Shown: positions 29,950 through 39,751, counted from the stretch's first letter. The stretch is DNA of 64,000 bases from Planctomycetota bacterium (GCA_029259745.1 JAJDEO010000066.1:1-64000); one strand, 5' to 3'. Translations and numbers: made by a program. The notes: generated by a model from the sequence alone, not told the origin.

Positions 29950-30293
29950 GGATTCGGTGTCGGTGCGTTCCCAGGGAAGGTGGGGACGCTCTCAGCAGGG
30001 CGGGGGACGGGCGATCGATGGTGCTCGGGAGGTTAACACGAAGCCCTCGCGGTGGCCGTCGTCCGGGACGAGACGGCACCCTGGGGACGTTCGAGGCCAT
30101 GAGGCGCATGGAGATCGTCCTGCTCGACGACGGGCACGGCGGTCGCGTGAAGACCCGGCGGATCAGCGAAGCTGCAGATCTCGGCACCGGGTGCGGCACG
30201 AGCCGTCCAGCGCGGTGCCACGGGCTCGACGATCAACAGCACCACGTGTTTATTCGTGCAACGGCACCGGGGCCCGCGATCGCGCGACGTTTC
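29950..30293. other. About 340 bp intergenic region
   Basis: Lies between the radical SAM start and the stop of the next minus-strand gene. Short open frames only; no domain, palindromic element or clear terminator was recognised. Confidence 0.4.
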
Positions 30294-31160
30294 TCAGGGA
30301 ACCGTACCGACTTCGGCGTTGCTCAGGGACGCGCCCTTCGGCACGGAGGCGTCGACGATCCCTACCTGGAACCAGAACTGCGTGCCCGCTGCGACGGCGG
30401 GGAAGGTGGAGCCGCCAGAGAGCCCGCCCAACGCATCGGTGCTTACGGCGATCGGATCATTGAGGAATGGGATCGCGTGGAGCGTCCCGCCGAGGAAGGG
30501 CGTCGGCGTCGAGCTGGCCGAGATGAAAACCAACGCGAAAGCGGAAGGCGCTCCGTCGACGAGGTCGAGCTGCAGCGTCGAGCCGGCGGTTAGCGGACCG
30601 GACATCGTCAGCGTCGGTGGGCCGGCGACGCCGGTCGTGCCGCCGCCGAGGTCGGTCCAGGGTGAAGAGCTCGCCAACGTGAAATCGAGGGCGAAGGGGA
30701 AGGCGCCGTTGATGGGGGCGACAGAACCACCCGGAAGAGGGTTCGCGAGGAACCAACTCGACCCGCTCCGGATGAGCGTCTCCCCGTACAGCGATGTGGC
30801 GTCGGAGGAATGCCAGACTTGGCCTACGGTGTGATCGAAGGTACTCGTGGTCGTTGTGAAGCGCAGGCTCGTGACTCCCCCGACACCATTGAGCTCGGCG
30901 GCCACGGCCGCGACCGCGGCTTCCGCCTCAGCCTCGCTGCTGAAGTCGAGCTGACTCACCCATGATGCGTGGGAGATGTTGCCGACGAAGGCAACGTCAT
31001 AAACGTTTCCGCCGACAGTGAGGTTCGTCACGCTGCCCGCCACGCCGGGGGCGACGAAGTGCACCTCCGCGAACGCCTCGGGGGAGACCAGTAGCGAAGC
31101 GAGTGAGAAGGCGGCAAAGCAAGTTAGCTTGGATATGAACATCGCAAAGTTGTCTTTCAT
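30294..31160 (-). CDS. Secreted protein with the shared C-terminal domain
   Basis: About 288 residues. The start is taken at ATG 31160 (MKDNFAMFISKLTCFAAFSL), just before a signal peptide ending SPEAFA; ATG 31142 is also possible. The central part (VTNLTVGGNVYDVAFVGNIS; FTTTTSTFDHTVGQVWHSS) suggests a PEP-CTERM-like or surface protein region. The last about 118 residues (WTDLGGGTTGVAGPPTLTMS, then GPLTAGSTLQLDL, then TPFLGGTLHAIP) belong to the C-terminal domain found in the beta-helix, FG-GAP and cupredoxin proteins here, with PFLGG in place of PFKGG. Probably exported and surface-bound. Confidence 0.7.
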   Translation of the reverse strand: MKDNFAMFISKLTCFAAFSLASLLVSPEAFAEVHFVAPGVAGSVTNLTVGGNVYDVAFVGNISHASWVSQLDFSSEAEAEAAVAAVAAELNGVGGVTSLRFTTTTSTFDHTVGQVWHSSDATSLYGETLIRSGSSWFLANPLPGGSVAPINGAFPFALDFTLASSSPWTDLGGGTTGVAGPPTLTMSGPLTAGSTLQLDLVDGAPSAFALVFISASSTPTPFLGGTLHAIPFLNDPIAVSTDALGGLSGGSTFPAVAAGTQFWFQVGIVDASVPKGASLSNAEVGTVP

Positions 31161-31436
31161 GTTGATGGAGAACGTTTCCGCATGAGGCGAGTGTACTCGC
31201 ATCAGAGAGTCTCGGGGTGGTGGAGGCCGTGGCGAGGCGGGCCATGCGCCCGACGATGTCTTGCCGAGCGTCTTCCAAGCCCCCGGTCCTCGGGATGAGA
31301 TTTCCCTGCATGACTCAAGATCTGTTCAACGTTGCTGTTCACGTCAGACGGACCTTCCTCTCTTGGATCAGCCGCCTCTCGGACACGCACTGCATGCACC
31401 GCGTCGAGCGTTCGCGTCGCGTGCTCGACTCCGTGC

Positions 31437-33278
31437 TCAGCGTGCCTTGCGTCCCGCTTGCACTGTCACGCGCCCGATCTCGTCGATGGCCGTGTTCAGG
31501 CCGTCGCTTGCCATGGCACGGAGTCGACCCGTTCCCGTGTTCGCGGTATTCTCGATTTGCGCGGCATCGAACTGGACGGAGCCGGCGTCACCCGCGACGT
31601 TGACGGCGACGGGGACCCAGCGAGTGCCGTCGGGGCTGTATGCGAACTGCACGCGGATCTGCTCCAGCGGCGTGTCTGGGTCGTTGACCTTGAACGGCAG
31701 GGTGATGAGTCCTTCGAGCGTGAGACCTCCCGACGGATCTTCGAGCTCGACGGTTGGCGGTTCACTGAGACGGAGTTCGCCGAGCTCGCTCTGGTCTTCG
31801 AGAGATCTCACGCGCACGACGGCAACGCGGCGGTCGGCGGGGACGGCGACCCGCACGGCGAAGAAGCCGAACGTGTGGCCGATCTCAGACTCGCTGTCGT
31901 CGCCGAGGATTCCGTTGAACGTCGTGTCGTAGACATCGCCGCTCTCGTCGACGACTTCGACGACGTACTGCCCCGAGCTGGCCGGCTGACTTGCCTGCGA
32001 GAGCCAGTTGTAGCGGAACGCGGGGTTCAGCCTCACGAGCTCTCGCCCGTCGACCGTCAGCACACCCGAAATCGCGATCACTCCGGCCACCATGCGATCG
32101 CCCTTGTCGGGACCGCTCCCTGACGGATCCAGCACGGCGTTGCCGAGGAAGGACGCGTAAGTCGTCTCGTCAACCCAGGCGGAGTCGGTGAGCTGTCCGC
32201 CGCGCATGACGTCGTTGAGGGTGCTCGGCTTGACGCGACCCGTCGTGTTGTTCGTTCCAGGGTTGCCGTCGAGCCGTGCGCCGGTGTCCCAGCCGACGTC
32301 GGGAGCGAGCGTCCGCGAGTTGTGACTCAAGCCGAAGTTGTGGCCGAGCTCGTGCGCGTAGGTGCGCTGGTGTCGCGAGTGTTGCGTGTTGCCGAATCCG
32401 ACGCGCCCGCCCGTCCGTGCCCAACCGTTGCCCGAGATCGGATTCCCCTCGACCCAGCCGTACAGGAAGATGTCGTCGCCGTTGCCCCCGTCGGAGCCGA
32501 CGATCAACTGGCGGCACGACTCGAGCCAGTCGAGAATGTCGCTGTGCTCGCCATCGGCGTCGACCTGGCCGTTCCCGTTGGGGTCGTTGTTCCACGACAG
32601 GGTGGGAAACAGACCTTCGAGATAGAGATCGGGATCGCTGTCGTCGACCGGGTAGATCCCGCGCACGAACGTATCGCCAACCCCTGCCTCGCAGTCGGCC
32701 AGCGCCGGAAGTCCCGCTCCTGCCGGCGTGTAGTTGATGCGGGTGAAGAAGAGCTGCGGAGAGAGTCGCTCGACGACGGTCAGGTCGTCGACGCGGCCGG
32801 TGTTGTCACTCGTGTCGGATTCGCCGGGCTGGGTGTCGAGGACGACTTCGAAGTCGACGTCATTGGAGGCCGGGATGCCGGTGGGGGCGGCGAGTTCGAA
32901 GACGAGCGTGTGGCCTTCTTGATCGCGGTCCCACGTCGCGCTGGTCGGAGCGTCGAAGGGTGCGTTGATCGGCGCCACTCCGCCCGACGGTGTGACCGCG
33001 GAGCCGTTCGCGAAGACGTGCAGTCGGCCATCGACATCGAGAGCCGCGTCGCCCGTGTCGGTGACGACTTGCACGCGGACCGTCGTGCTTCGATCCGAAA
33101 CGAGGTCGATCGAGTTCGCCGCCGTCTGAACGGCTTGCGTGATCTCGATCGTTCCCACGCCGATCTCGACGGAGTCGGGCTCGTCGCCGCCGCAGCCGCT
33201 CAGCGCCGCGACGAGCATTGTCGCGATCCCGCATGTCTTCCACCCGAACATCGGCCGTGTCGTCCTGTTGTCATGCAT
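31437..33278 (-). CDS. Metzincin-type zinc metalloprotease lipoprotein
   Basis: 613 residues with a lipobox (AALSGC, Cys29). Residues about 40-160 are a beta-sandwich of the CARDB kind (TVRVQVVTDTGDAALDVDG; DTSDNTGRVDDL). The catalytic domain contains HELGHNFGLSH (309-319), the HExxHxxGxxH zinc motif. Residues about 400-508 form a domain that is repeated by the neighbouring lipoprotein (GVLTVDGRELVRLNP, DTTFNGILGDD, HTFGFFAVRV). An Ig-like domain (about 508-600) ends the protein. It is probably anchored outside the cytoplasm and cleaves unknown substrates. It lies 86 bp downstream of the lipoprotein gene on the same strand. Confidence 0.88.
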   Translation of the reverse strand: MHDNRTTRPMFGWKTCGIATMLVAALSGCGGDEPDSVEIGVGTIEITQAVQTAANSIDLVSDRSTTVRVQVVTDTGDAALDVDGRLHVFANGSAVTPSGGVAPINAPFDAPTSATWDRDQEGHTLVFELAAPTGIPASNDVDFEVVLDTQPGESDTSDNTGRVDDLTVVERLSPQLFFTRINYTPAGAGLPALADCEAGVGDTFVRGIYPVDDSDPDLYLEGLFPTLSWNNDPNGNGQVDADGEHSDILDWLESCRQLIVGSDGGNGDDIFLYGWVEGNPISGNGWARTGGRVGFGNTQHSRHQRTYAHELGHNFGLSHNSRTLAPDVGWDTGARLDGNPGTNNTTGRVKPSTLNDVMRGGQLTDSAWVDETTYASFLGNAVLDPSGSGPDKGDRMVAGVIAISGVLTVDGRELVRLNPAFRYNWLSQASQPASSGQYVVEVVDESGDVYDTTFNGILGDDSESEIGHTFGFFAVRVAVPADRRVAVVRVRSLEDQSELGELRLSEPPTVELEDPSGGLTLEGLITLPFKVNDPDTPLEQIRVQFAYSPDGTRWVPVAVNVAGDAGSVQFDAAQIENTANTGTGRLRAMASDGLNTAIDEIGRVTVQAGRKAR

Positions 33279-33364
33279 TTCTCTTCTTCCCCAGTCATCC
33301 GAGTTTTTCTCTCGGTTTGTTAGTTCTCAGGTGCCGCCGCCGAAGACGGCAAGCGTCCGTTTGA

Positions 33365-33877
33365 TCACGGCGGGAGGTCTGCCGAGCCCCACTCCGCGAA
33401 GACCTCATCCGAACGCACATCCTCGATCGCGACGCGCGTCGGGCGGGTGTCGGCACGCAGCAGCGCCTCGAGAGTGAAGCCGCCGAACGTCGTGACGCCG
33501 GCTTCGTCATCCCCTTCTTCGTAGGCATCGAACGGGATCGTGTCGCGCACTCCACCTTCGTACTCGAGGACGAGCCGAAACCGTCCGTCACGGGCGAACG
33601 GCGTCGCTGGCTTGTGGTTGCGCATGACGCGGAGCGGGTGCGTCCGTCGCAGCGCGCTCCCGTCAGGAGTGAAGACCCCGCGCACCTGCAGCACGGTTCC
33701 TTTCTCACGCGTCACGTCGACGCTCGGCACGAAAGCGGCATCGTCCGACGCGCGATCACGTGCATCGCCGTTCTCGCCGACGCACCCCGTCGTGCTCCAT
33801 GCGAGGCACAGCAGGACGATGAGCCGAACGACCGGTGTCGCCATGCCATTCGAATGATCGAGTCGCGATGTGCGCAT
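33365..33877 (-). CDS. Lipoprotein repeating the metalloprotease C-terminal domain
   Basis: 170 residues with a lipobox (WSTTGC, Cys32). Residues about 60-170 align with residues about 400-508 of the adjacent metalloprotease: GVFTPDG.ALRRTHPLRV, PF.RDGRFRLVLE, VRDTIPF, TTFGGFTLEALL, RVAIEDVRS. The two genes are in tandem (86 bp apart) and probably form one operon. The product may bind the same ligand as the protease domain, or act as its partner or inhibitor. ATG 33877 is used; ATG 33844 (MATPVVRL) is an equally good signal-peptide start. Confidence 0.75.
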   Translation of the reverse strand: MRTSRLDHSNGMATPVVRLIVLLCLAWSTTGCVGENGDARDRASDDAAFVPSVDVTREKGTVLQVRGVFTPDGSALRRTHPLRVMRNHKPATPFARDGRFRLVLEYEGGVRDTIPFDAYEEGDDEAGVTTFGGFTLEALLRADTRPTRVAIEDVRSDEVFAEWGSADLPP

Positions 33878-34016
33878 GCGGAATGAGGTGTTTTCAAATA
33901 CGGAACGAAGGAACTTCTTCTCCTGGGCGCCCGCGATGTCGAACTTCCCACGGGCATCTTTGACGCACCGTTCTCGCTATGATCGCCCGTCCTCATCCCC
34001 CGACGAGAAAACACCC

Positions 34017-34460
34017 GTGGACAGCGAAGCCGAACTCGTTGCGCGCTTGAAGAAGGTCGAGGCGCTCTTCGCCGGCACGACCTTCGACGGTGAGCGCACG
34101 GCCGCACAGAGCGCGCGTGAGCGCATCCTAGCGCGCCTGCGCGCTGTCGAGGAGGCCGAGCCCGCCATCGAACTGCGCTTCTCGATGCCCGACGTCTGGT
34201 CGCGCTCGTTGTTCCTCGCGCTGTTGCGCCGCTATGAGATCCGGCCGTATCGCTACCCGCGACAGCGACGCACTACCGTCATGGCGCGCGTCACTCAGAC
34301 GTTCGCCGAGGAGGTTCTCGTGCCAGAGTTCCAGCAGCTCCAGGCAACGCTGCACGAGCACCTGGCAAGCGTGACGCAACGCGTTGTGGCCGAGGCCATG
34401 GAGGCCAGTACCGAGGAGGCCGACGAGAGCGACGACCAGCGAACGCTCGGCCCGGGGTAG
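34017..34460 (+). CDS. Conserved hypothetical protein (DUF2786-like N-terminus)
   Basis: 147 residues, starting from GTG 34017 behind GACGAGAAA. The N-terminal helix pair (LVARLKKVEALFAGTTFDGE, RTAAQSARERILARLR) resembles DUF2786 proteins; then FSMPDVWSRSLFLALLRRYE with IRPYRYPRQRRTTVMARVT, Arg-rich and helical. No catalytic motif was recognised. It is divergent from the lipoprotein-protease operon and has no signal peptide, so it is probably cytoplasmic. Earlier in-frame starts are ignored because that region overlaps the promoter area of the lipoprotein gene. Confidence 0.65.
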   Translation: MDSEAELVARLKKVEALFAGTTFDGERTAAQSARERILARLRAVEEAEPAIELRFSMPDVWSRSLFLALLRRYEIRPYRYPRQRRTTVMARVTQTFAEEVLVPEFQQLQATLHEHLASVTQRVVAEAMEASTEEADESDDQRTLGPG

Positions 34461-34555
34461 CCTGCGTTGCATGCATTCGACAAGCGTCGCAACCCGCGCT
34501 CAGCTTGCTCGCCGACCTCGTCGAGCGACAACGACCCGCCGGCAACGTTCGTGCG

Positions 34556-36334
34556 TCAATCACCGATCGTCATCGCCATACCCCTTGTGAGTGAGATGCC
34601 TGCGATCGCACCGGGGTCGACTTCCGCGACCTGCGCGTAGAGCACGACGCCGCAGAACGTTGGATCGGCGGGGAAGGGCAGCGCGACGAAGCTGCCGGCG
34701 CTGGGGAGCGCGATCGTGAGGAAGAGCAGCGGGTCGACGAGCAGCTTTCCGCCCTTGAACGGTGCGTTCAACTGTTGGATGCCCAATAGAATGTAGGCCG
34801 TCGTGTTTTGCCCGAGGGAGTTGAGCACCGTGAGTTGGAACGTGTGCGCGATTGCTGGCGTGCCTAAGCCGCTGAAGCCGGGGACGCCGTTCGTCCCGGC
34901 GAGGCCTTGCCCGTACAGCGACCATGACGCGGGCGCCGGGCAGTCTTCCCCTTCGTAGGTCGTCACGGTGCCGGAGTTCGTTCCGCCGATGTCGGCGCGC
35001 GGGGCCGCGATGACGACCTCGTCGAGCCCCAAGCCTTCCAGGTCGCCGGCCGCGACGTTGTCCCCGAAGTGGTCACCGGCGTTGGCGCCGACGTAGGAGC
35101 GGACCAGCGTCCCGTCGACACCCGAGTGCAACTGCACGACACCGACATCCGACTTGATGAGCGGGAAGGTCCCCGTGTCGGCCAAGGGTGAGCCGATGAG
35201 CACGTCGGGCAGCCCGTCACCCGTGACGTCGTGCGCGGCCGCGACGGCCCAGCCGATGGGGCGTGACGACAGGCCGGTGAACGAGAGTCGCTGGGTGAGC
35301 CCGGAATAGACGTGCACCGCGCCGTAGCTGCCCGCGCCTGGAAGACCGACGATGAGGTCGCTCTTGCCGTCTCCATCGGGATCGCCGAGCCCGTCGATCG
35401 CGGCCCCGAGTAGGTCACCCTCCAGGCCTCCGTGATGAAGAATGATCTGGCCCGTGACGGGCTCGATCCGGACGAGCAGGCCGTGATTGAAGGTGGTCCC
35501 GAAGATCCCCGAGAAGTGTGACGTCGGTGCCCCCACGGCGATCTCGCCACGACCGTCGCCATCCGAGTCTCCGACGTACGCGACGCTCCGTCCCCAGGCG
35601 CCGCGCGTGTACGTCGCGAACGGGGCGGACGAGTAGGTCGTCCCAGCCTGCTTCATCACCAGGGCGCCGTCCGAGCAGCGATAGACGTGGATGTAGCCTT
35701 CCTGGAACGGGCCGCCGAAGGGATCGTCGAGGTCGTAGTCGGGGCTTCCGATGACGACTTCGTAGATGCCGTCTCCGTCCATGTCCCCCGCGGCGATGGC
35801 TTGACCGAAGCGGGCATCGGTTTGCAGACCATAGAAGGTGCGCAGAACGCTGCCGTCAGCGCCCGAACAGAGCTCGACGATGCCGCCGTTGACAGCCGGG
35901 CCGGTGGCGCGCGGGATGCCGACCAACACGTCGTCGAAGCCGTCGCCGTTCACGTCGCCCGCATCGCAGATCGACGCGCCGTACTCCTCGCCGTTGGTGA
36001 GGCTTCCAAGGAGCGTGCGGATGAGTCCGCCGGTGCTTCCCGAGTAGATATGAACGACCCCGACGTTCTGGAGCAGACTGCCGAAGGGCGGCGGGATCTG
36101 GTGGTCAGCCATCGGTGAGCCCACGGCCACATCGCGACGCCCGTCGCCGTTCACGTCGCCGATGACCGCGACCGTGGAGCCCCATTGATCGCCGGCGTGC
36201 AGGCCATTCCAGGAGAAGAGGGAGTCTTGACCCGCCGCGCTTGTTGCCGCCAGGAACAGAGCCGATCCGCAAGCGAGGTGTCGCGCGACGTTGAGCGGGG
36301 AGAACGAGTGATGATGCGGACGCGTGCACAGCAT
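34556..36334 (-). CDS. Secreted FG-GAP repeat protein with shared C-terminal domain
   Basis: About 592 residues. ATG 36334 is chosen before the signal peptide (HLACGSALFLAATSAAGQ); the ORF continues to a TTG at 36388. Seven FG-GAP repeats carry Ca-binding loops (DVNGDGRRDVAVG, DMDGDGIYEVVIG, DSDGDGRGEIAVG, DPDGDGKSDLIVG and others), as in integrin-like beta-propellers. The last about 120 residues (LYGQGLAGTNGVPGFSGLG, then LNAPFKGGKLLVDP, then FCGVVLYAQV) are the best example of the C-terminal domain shared by secreted proteins here. Probably a cell-surface protein; partner unknown. Confidence 0.88.
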   Translation of the reverse strand: MLCTRPHHHSFSPLNVARHLACGSALFLAATSAAGQDSLFSWNGLHAGDQWGSTVAVIGDVNGDGRRDVAVGSPMADHQIPPPFGSLLQNVGVVHIYSGSTGGLIRTLLGSLTNGEEYGASICDAGDVNGDGFDDVLVGIPRATGPAVNGGIVELCSGADGSVLRTFYGLQTDARFGQAIAAGDMDGDGIYEVVIGSPDYDLDDPFGGPFQEGYIHVYRCSDGALVMKQAGTTYSSAPFATYTRGAWGRSVAYVGDSDGDGRGEIAVGAPTSHFSGIFGTTFNHGLLVRIEPVTGQIILHHGGLEGDLLGAAIDGLGDPDGDGKSDLIVGLPGAGSYGAVHVYSGLTQRLSFTGLSSRPIGWAVAAAHDVTGDGLPDVLIGSPLADTGTFPLIKSDVGVVQLHSGVDGTLVRSYVGANAGDHFGDNVAAGDLEGLGLDEVVIAAPRADIGGTNSGTVTTYEGEDCPAPASWSLYGQGLAGTNGVPGFSGLGTPAIAHTFQLTVLNSLGQNTTAYILLGIQQLNAPFKGGKLLVDPLLFLTIALPSAGSFVALPFPADPTFCGVVLYAQVAEVDPGAIAGISLTRGMAMTIGD

Positions 36335-36555
36335 GGTGAGTGACCCGGCGAGTGATGCCGGCCGGCAAGGAGCACAAGCCCTTGGCAAACGTCCGGCGGC
36401 TCTTCACTCATCCGGATCGCATCGAGGAGGTCGCGCACGATTCCTCGAAAGATGACGTCTGTGTCCCGTGGCCCGGATGTCCACCGGAGCGTTGGTACCG
36501 AGTGACGGGAGGTACCGGGGCTGGCGAACTCGTGCGACCGGCACCGGGCGGCTCG

Positions 36556-36668
36556 TGCTCCGAGTGCGACGTGTGTGACTGAGTGTGACTGAGTGTGGCT
36601 GTGCAAGCGTGGGAACGCAGGCGAATCGGTGGATTCCTCGAGGCTCCTGCGCTCGCACAGGCACGCCG
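36556..36668 (+). repeat. Large palindromic repeat, family 1, copy g (ends missing)
   Basis: GCTCCGAGTGCGACGTGTGT through the core GCGAATCGGTGGATTC to GCTCGCACAGGCACGCC. The outer GTTGAA ends are gone on both sides, and TGTGACTGAG is duplicated on the left. Lies 75 bp downstream of the kinase gene ending at 36744. Confidence 0.8.
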
Positions 36669-36743
36669 GTCAGGAACCTCGCGTCGCCTTGCCAGCAAGG
36701 CCCAGCTGCGCCTTTGCGACGGTCGTCTGGGCCACCACGCGAG

Positions 36744-39212
36744 TCACTGCGTGAACGCCGCCGCAAGGTCCTCTCGACCCAGCGCCTCGAGCACCTCGGC
36801 GAGCGCGGCCTCCGTGACGGCCAGCGCTTGCTCGTCGCCCGCGTACAGGAGGTCGCGCAGTGCATCCACGTGATGGAGACGTTCGCTCGCGGCTACGGCG
36901 CGTTCCGTCTCGAGCTCGATCCGCGCCAGGCCGCATGTCGCGCGCGTGAGCAGGTCCATGGCGCCGTGGGGGTTGGTCGGCAGGGCGGCGAGCACATAGC
37001 GGTAGGCTCCCTCGGCCAGTTCGGGGCGGCGGGTGTCGCCGTACAGTTCGGCCAGCTGCAGCTCGCACTCGAGCGCCTGCCGTGAGTCCCAACCCGGATT
37101 GATGCGCAGAGCCTGCAGACTCGTGACGAACAGGCACTCCGCCTCGTTCCAAGCCCCGGCGCGTACGAGGTCGGCCGCGAGGAGATTCCAGTAAAGCCGT
37201 GTGGTGGGGGCGCTGGCTCCTTGGTTCTCGGCGTAGGCGGCGATGGCTCGACGTTCGAGCGCCAGCGTGGCGGTGTTCGGCGCCTCGGTCGCATGCAGGG
37301 CACCCAGCAGCGAGACGATGCCACGCACCGTGCGCTCGTCGGAGGCACCCTCGTCGAGCCGCCCGGCGAGCGCGGCCAGCAGCTGCTCGAGCGACTCGCG
37401 CCGCTCGCACGCCTGGACCAACAGCCCGGCCGCCGCCAGGGCGAGGTCACTGCTGTCGCCGAGCTGCCGGCGCGCGCGATCCAGCACGGCCTCGAGCACA
37501 CGCGCCGCCTCATCCGTGCGCCCGGCCCGCACGTGCAGGCGCCCCGCGACCATGCGCGCAGCGAGCATGCGTTCGTCGTGGGGCTCGAAGTGTTCGTGGG
37601 CGTGCTGGTCGAAGTGGACGAGCAGATACTCGGCCTGCGCGACGTCACCGTGCCGCTCAGCGAACTCCGCGAGGTCGACCAGCGCCGAGAGGGTGCGCGG
37701 ATCCTCGTCGCCGAAGGCGAGGGCCTGCATGTCCAGACCGCGTCCGAGCGCGTCCCGCGCGCGCTGACGCTGCCCGGGAAGGACCTCCACGTGCGTCAGG
37801 TGACGGCCCACCATGGTCCACAGCGAACCCTCCAGTCCGACGTCGCCGCGCGCGTAGTGGGGGACGAGGACGTCGGCCCGTTGCATGAGCTCGGCGACCG
37901 TCTCGTCGCCCGGCCAGCGACCCATGCCTGTGTTGGCAAGCATGTCGGCCATGGCGGCTTGCGTGGCGCGCTGCTCGGTGGTCTGCTGCTGGAGCGCGCG
38001 CGAGGCCCGCCGCTCGAGCAGCGTGCTGGCCAGCAGTGCGAGCACGAGCAGGCCCGCGGAAAGCGTCCACAGCGGGTGACGACGTGACAGCCGCCGCACC
38101 TGACGCCAACCCGACTCGGGGCGCGCGTGGATGGCCTCGCCGCTGAGCGTGCGACGCAGGTCGGCCGCCAGGTTCGCGGCCGAGTCGTAGCGGCGGTCGG
38201 GCTCCTTCTCCAGCGCGTGCGCCACGACGATCTCGATGTCCCCGCGCAGCCGCGCGTCGAGCTTGCCCAGCGGCGTCGGCAGCTCCTCCCGGATCACGCG
38301 GCTGGCCTCGTGCAGCGACAGGCCCGTCACCTCGTACGGCGCGCGGCCGCTCAGCACGCGGTACGCGAGCACGCCGAGGGCGTACACATCGGCGCGCGTG
38401 TCGAGTGCCTCGGGGTGCGCCCCGACCTGCTCGGGGCTCATGTACGGCAGCGTGCCCACCACCTGACCGGCACGAGTCACCAGCGTGGTCACCGAGTCGT
38501 CGTCACGCGCGACACGTGCGATGCCGAAGTCGAGCACCTTGGCCTGGCCGATCTCGTTGACCAGGATGTTCTCGGGTTTGAGGTCGCGGTGGATGACGCC
38601 GCGACCGTGGGCGTGGCTCACGGCGTCGCAGATCTCGGCGAGCAACGCAACGCGCTCGGGAAGCGCGGGCGCACGCTGCTCGACCCACTCGTCGAGCGGT
38701 CGGCCGCGCACCAGCTCCATGGCGAGGTAGGGCACGCCCCCGGTCGGACCATCGTGCCAACCCGCTTCGTAGACGTGCGCGATGCCGACGTGATCGAGTC
38801 GCGCGAGCACCTCGGCCTCGAAGCCCAGGCGACGTACGAGTCGCTCGTCGAAGTTCATGCTGCGCAGCAGCTTGACGGCCAGTTCGCGGCGTGGCGTCTC
38901 CTGCTCCACGCGATAGACGATGCCCGTGCTGCCCGCGCCGAGTCGTTCCAGCACGCGGTAGCGACCAATGCGCTCGGGGAGTGTGTTGGCATGGGCCTCG
39001 GCTTCGGCCAACAGGCCGGACACGCTGCGCCCCAACGCCGTGCGGTCGAGGAGGCGCGCGCCATCGTGAGCGAGCAGGCGCCGCACGGCCTCGAGCAACG
39101 CCGCGTCACCGGCGCAGGCCTGACGCACGAACTCCTCGCGCTCCTCGGCAGGCAGATCGATGGCCAGCAGGAAGACGTCGCCGGCCCGCTCGTGAGCGGA
39201 CACACCGGTCAT
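36744..39212 (-). CDS. Ser/Thr protein kinase with TPR-like C-terminus, ECF-coupled
   Basis: 822 residues from the ATG that overlaps the sigma factor stop (ATGA). The N-terminal lead-in (ERAGDVFLLAIDLPAEEREE) precedes a full kinase domain: LGAGSTGIVYRVE, LAVKLL, HRDLKPENILV, DFGIARV, GTLPYMSPEQ. One transmembrane helix (LWTLSAGLLVLALLASTLL, about residues 400-420) is followed by about 400 residues of TPR-like helices (RARDALGRGLDMQALAFGDE, for example). The coupling to an ECF sigma gene is the standard planctomycete arrangement, in which the kinase is thought to control the sigma factor; the signal sensed is unknown. Confidence 0.92.
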   Translation of the reverse strand: MTGVSAHERAGDVFLLAIDLPAEEREEFVRQACAGDAALLEAVRRLLAHDGARLLDRTALGRSVSGLLAEAEAHANTLPERIGRYRVLERLGAGSTGIVYRVEQETPRRELAVKLLRSMNFDERLVRRLGFEAEVLARLDHVGIAHVYEAGWHDGPTGGVPYLAMELVRGRPLDEWVEQRAPALPERVALLAEICDAVSHAHGRGVIHRDLKPENILVNEIGQAKVLDFGIARVARDDDSVTTLVTRAGQVVGTLPYMSPEQVGAHPEALDTRADVYALGVLAYRVLSGRAPYEVTGLSLHEASRVIREELPTPLGKLDARLRGDIEIVVAHALEKEPDRRYDSAANLAADLRRTLSGEAIHARPESGWRQVRRLSRRHPLWTLSAGLLVLALLASTLLERRASRALQQQTTEQRATQAAMADMLANTGMGRWPGDETVAELMQRADVLVPHYARGDVGLEGSLWTMVGRHLTHVEVLPGQRQRARDALGRGLDMQALAFGDEDPRTLSALVDLAEFAERHGDVAQAEYLLVHFDQHAHEHFEPHDERMLAARMVAGRLHVRAGRTDEAARVLEAVLDRARRQLGDSSDLALAAAGLLVQACERRESLEQLLAALAGRLDEGASDERTVRGIVSLLGALHATEAPNTATLALERRAIAAYAENQGASAPTTRLYWNLLAADLVRAGAWNEAECLFVTSLQALRINPGWDSRQALECELQLAELYGDTRRPELAEGAYRYVLAALPTNPHGAMDLLTRATCGLARIELETERAVAASERLHHVDALRDLLYAGDEQALAVTEAALAEVLEALGREDLAAAFTQ

Positions 39213-39751
39213 GGTGACGAGGCCGAAGGTGAGCGCGGCCCGTCGTGCAGGCGCGCGGCCAGCCACGCCCGCGCCACGCGCCAATCGTTGTCGACCGTGC
39301 GCGCGGACACGCCCAACACCTCGGCCACCTCCTCACCCTGCAAGCCGCCGAAGAAACGCAGCTCGACCACGCGCGCCTGCCGTTCGTGCACGCTGGCCAG
39401 CGCACTCAACGCCTCGTCGAGGCTCATGAGCTCGACAGGGGGTAGGCCGTCCGCGATGGGCATGTCCACCTCGACGCGCAGCGCGTCACCGCCTCGCTTG
39501 GCGGCCGCGTGGGCGCGGGCGTGGTCTACGAGCACGCGCCGGATCGTGGACGACGCGGCCGCGAGGAAAGTGGCGCGATCGCCCGGCACGCCGGCGCGCT
39601 GGCCGTGCAGTCGCACCCAGGCCTCGTGCGCCAGGGCTGTCGGTTGCAGGGTGTGCCCGACGCGCTCGCGCGCCAGATGCGACGCGGCCAGCCGGAGCAG
39701 GTCGTCGTACAGCGCATCGAAGGGCACGTGCTGCGGAGGTTGCCGTGACAT
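39209..39751 (-). CDS. ECF-type sigma factor coupled to a Ser/Thr kinase
   Basis: 180 residues: LYDDLLRLAASHLARERVGH, TLQPTALAHEAWVRLHG (region 2), RRVLVDHARAHAAAKRGG, and region 4 VVELRFFGGLQGEEVAEVLG with VSARTVDNDWRVARAWL. Same family as the sigma factor at 19.5 kb. Its stop overlaps the kinase start by 4 bp, so the two are translationally coupled. No anti-sigma factor lies nearby, in line with control by the kinase. The ATG at 39751 is the natural start. Confidence 0.92.
   Translation of the reverse strand: MSRQPPQHVPFDALYDDLLRLAASHLARERVGHTLQPTALAHEAWVRLHGQRAGVPGDRATFLAAASSTIRRVLVDHARAHAAAKRGGDALRVEVDMPIADGLPPVELMSLDEALSALASVHERQARVVELRFFGGLQGEEVAEVLGVSARTVDNDWRVARAWLAARLHDGPRSPSASSP

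Noticed and set aside
28309..30036. A 575-codon plus-strand frame over the radical SAM gene
   Set aside because: Antisense shadow; the minus strand carries the CxxxCxxC cluster and a complete domain order.
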